Assembly (NCBI GenBank): GCA_024711185.1
Contig: JANJTI010000122.1
Location: forward strand, 1-6,252
DNA from: Brevundimonas sp.
Lineage (GTDB): Bacteria; Pseudomonadota; Alphaproteobacteria; Caulobacterales; Caulobacteraceae
Length of the DNA stretch: 6,252 nucleotides
Reading direction: 5' to 3'
Shown here: positions 6,139 to 6,252 of the stretch, piece after piece
How the letters are laid out: every line of letters starts with the position of its first letter
Numbering within the stretch: position 1 is the stretch's first letter
The notes under the pieces: model-generated
Told to the model about the DNA's origin: nothing
Databases searched by the model: none
What the model saw: the letters and a program-made list of their open reading frames with translations, nothing else
Made by a program: the position numbers and the translations under genes

Positions 6139-6252
6139 TCACTCCGCGCCGTCGCGCTCGATGCGACGGGTGATCACCCGGACCTCGCCGTTGCCGCCGC
6201 GCTCGCTCTCCTCCAGACAGCCGGAGCGGTCCGCGTCCATCCGGGCGAAGGC
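6139..6252 (-). CDS. EF-hand calcium-binding protein, C-terminal part (cut by window edge)
   Basis: The last 37 codons of a gene enter from the right edge and end with TGA at 6141-6139. The frame reads AFARMDADRSGCLEESERGG and so on, ending RIERDGAE. Residues 6-17 fit a canonical EF-hand loop: D at loop positions 1 and 3, S at 5, G at 6, L at 8, E at 9 and E at 12, preceded by a Phe-containing helix end. It therefore probably binds calcium. The N-terminus is outside the window, so a signal peptide and the number of further EF-hands cannot be judged; bacterial proteins of this kind are often exported. Same strand as the S41 gene with a 56-base gap, so the two may be co-transcribed. A frame this short could be fortuitous, but the loop pattern is specific. 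Confidence 0.75.
   Translation of the reverse strand, partial: AFARMDADRSGCLEESERGGNGEVRVITRRIERDGAE

Overview
The window is GC-rich, roughly 70% by eye, with very strong G/C third-position bias. It looks like a chromosomal segment of an alphaproteobacterium, most likely Caulobacteraceae (Caulobacter or Brevundimonas type). The main support is the pair zauP-zapA (two small Z-ring coiled-coil proteins) divergent from a transketolase gene, an arrangement I associate with Caulobacter. GANTC sites, the CcrM target of this group, are sparse: a hand scan found eight. Genus assignment is an inference.

Layout, left to right. Positions 1-96 lie downstream of zapA and hold a plausible minus-strand promoter followed by the start of an unidentified transcript that runs off the left edge. 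It could be a 6S-like RNA, which often follows zapA, or the start of a small CDS. Next comes the minus-strand operon zauP-zapA (679 to 105), whose two genes overlap by one base (TGATG). The 97-bp divergent region 680-776 carries overlapping -10-like elements and a 10-bp perfect hairpin followed by five Ts in the leader of the next gene. Then comes a plus-strand run: tkt (777-2771, GTG start), a secreted alpha/beta-hydrolase esterase (2771-3607, overlapping tkt by one base) and purT (3624-4817, 16 bp later). Convergent to it is a secreted S41-family protein (6082-4814, minus). Its TAG stop and the TAG of purT share one CTAG tetranucleotide. Upstream of that gene, also on the minus strand, is the C-terminal end of an EF-hand protein entering from the right edge (6252-6139).

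Functionally the window combines cell division (ZauP/ZapA), central carbon metabolism (transketolase, which makes pentose phosphates), purine synthesis (PurT, which consumes formate and a PRPP-derived intermediate) and two exported proteins. The tkt-esterase-purT spacing suggests one transcript. Tkt and PurT share a link through pentose phosphate supply to purines, while the esterase has no obvious link. I see no mobile element, CRISPR array, tRNA or rRNA. The most unusual points are the S41 protein without the Ser/Lys catalytic lysine, the hairpin plus T-tract before tkt, the in-frame start-stop codon pair before zauP, and the unidentified transcript at the left edge.
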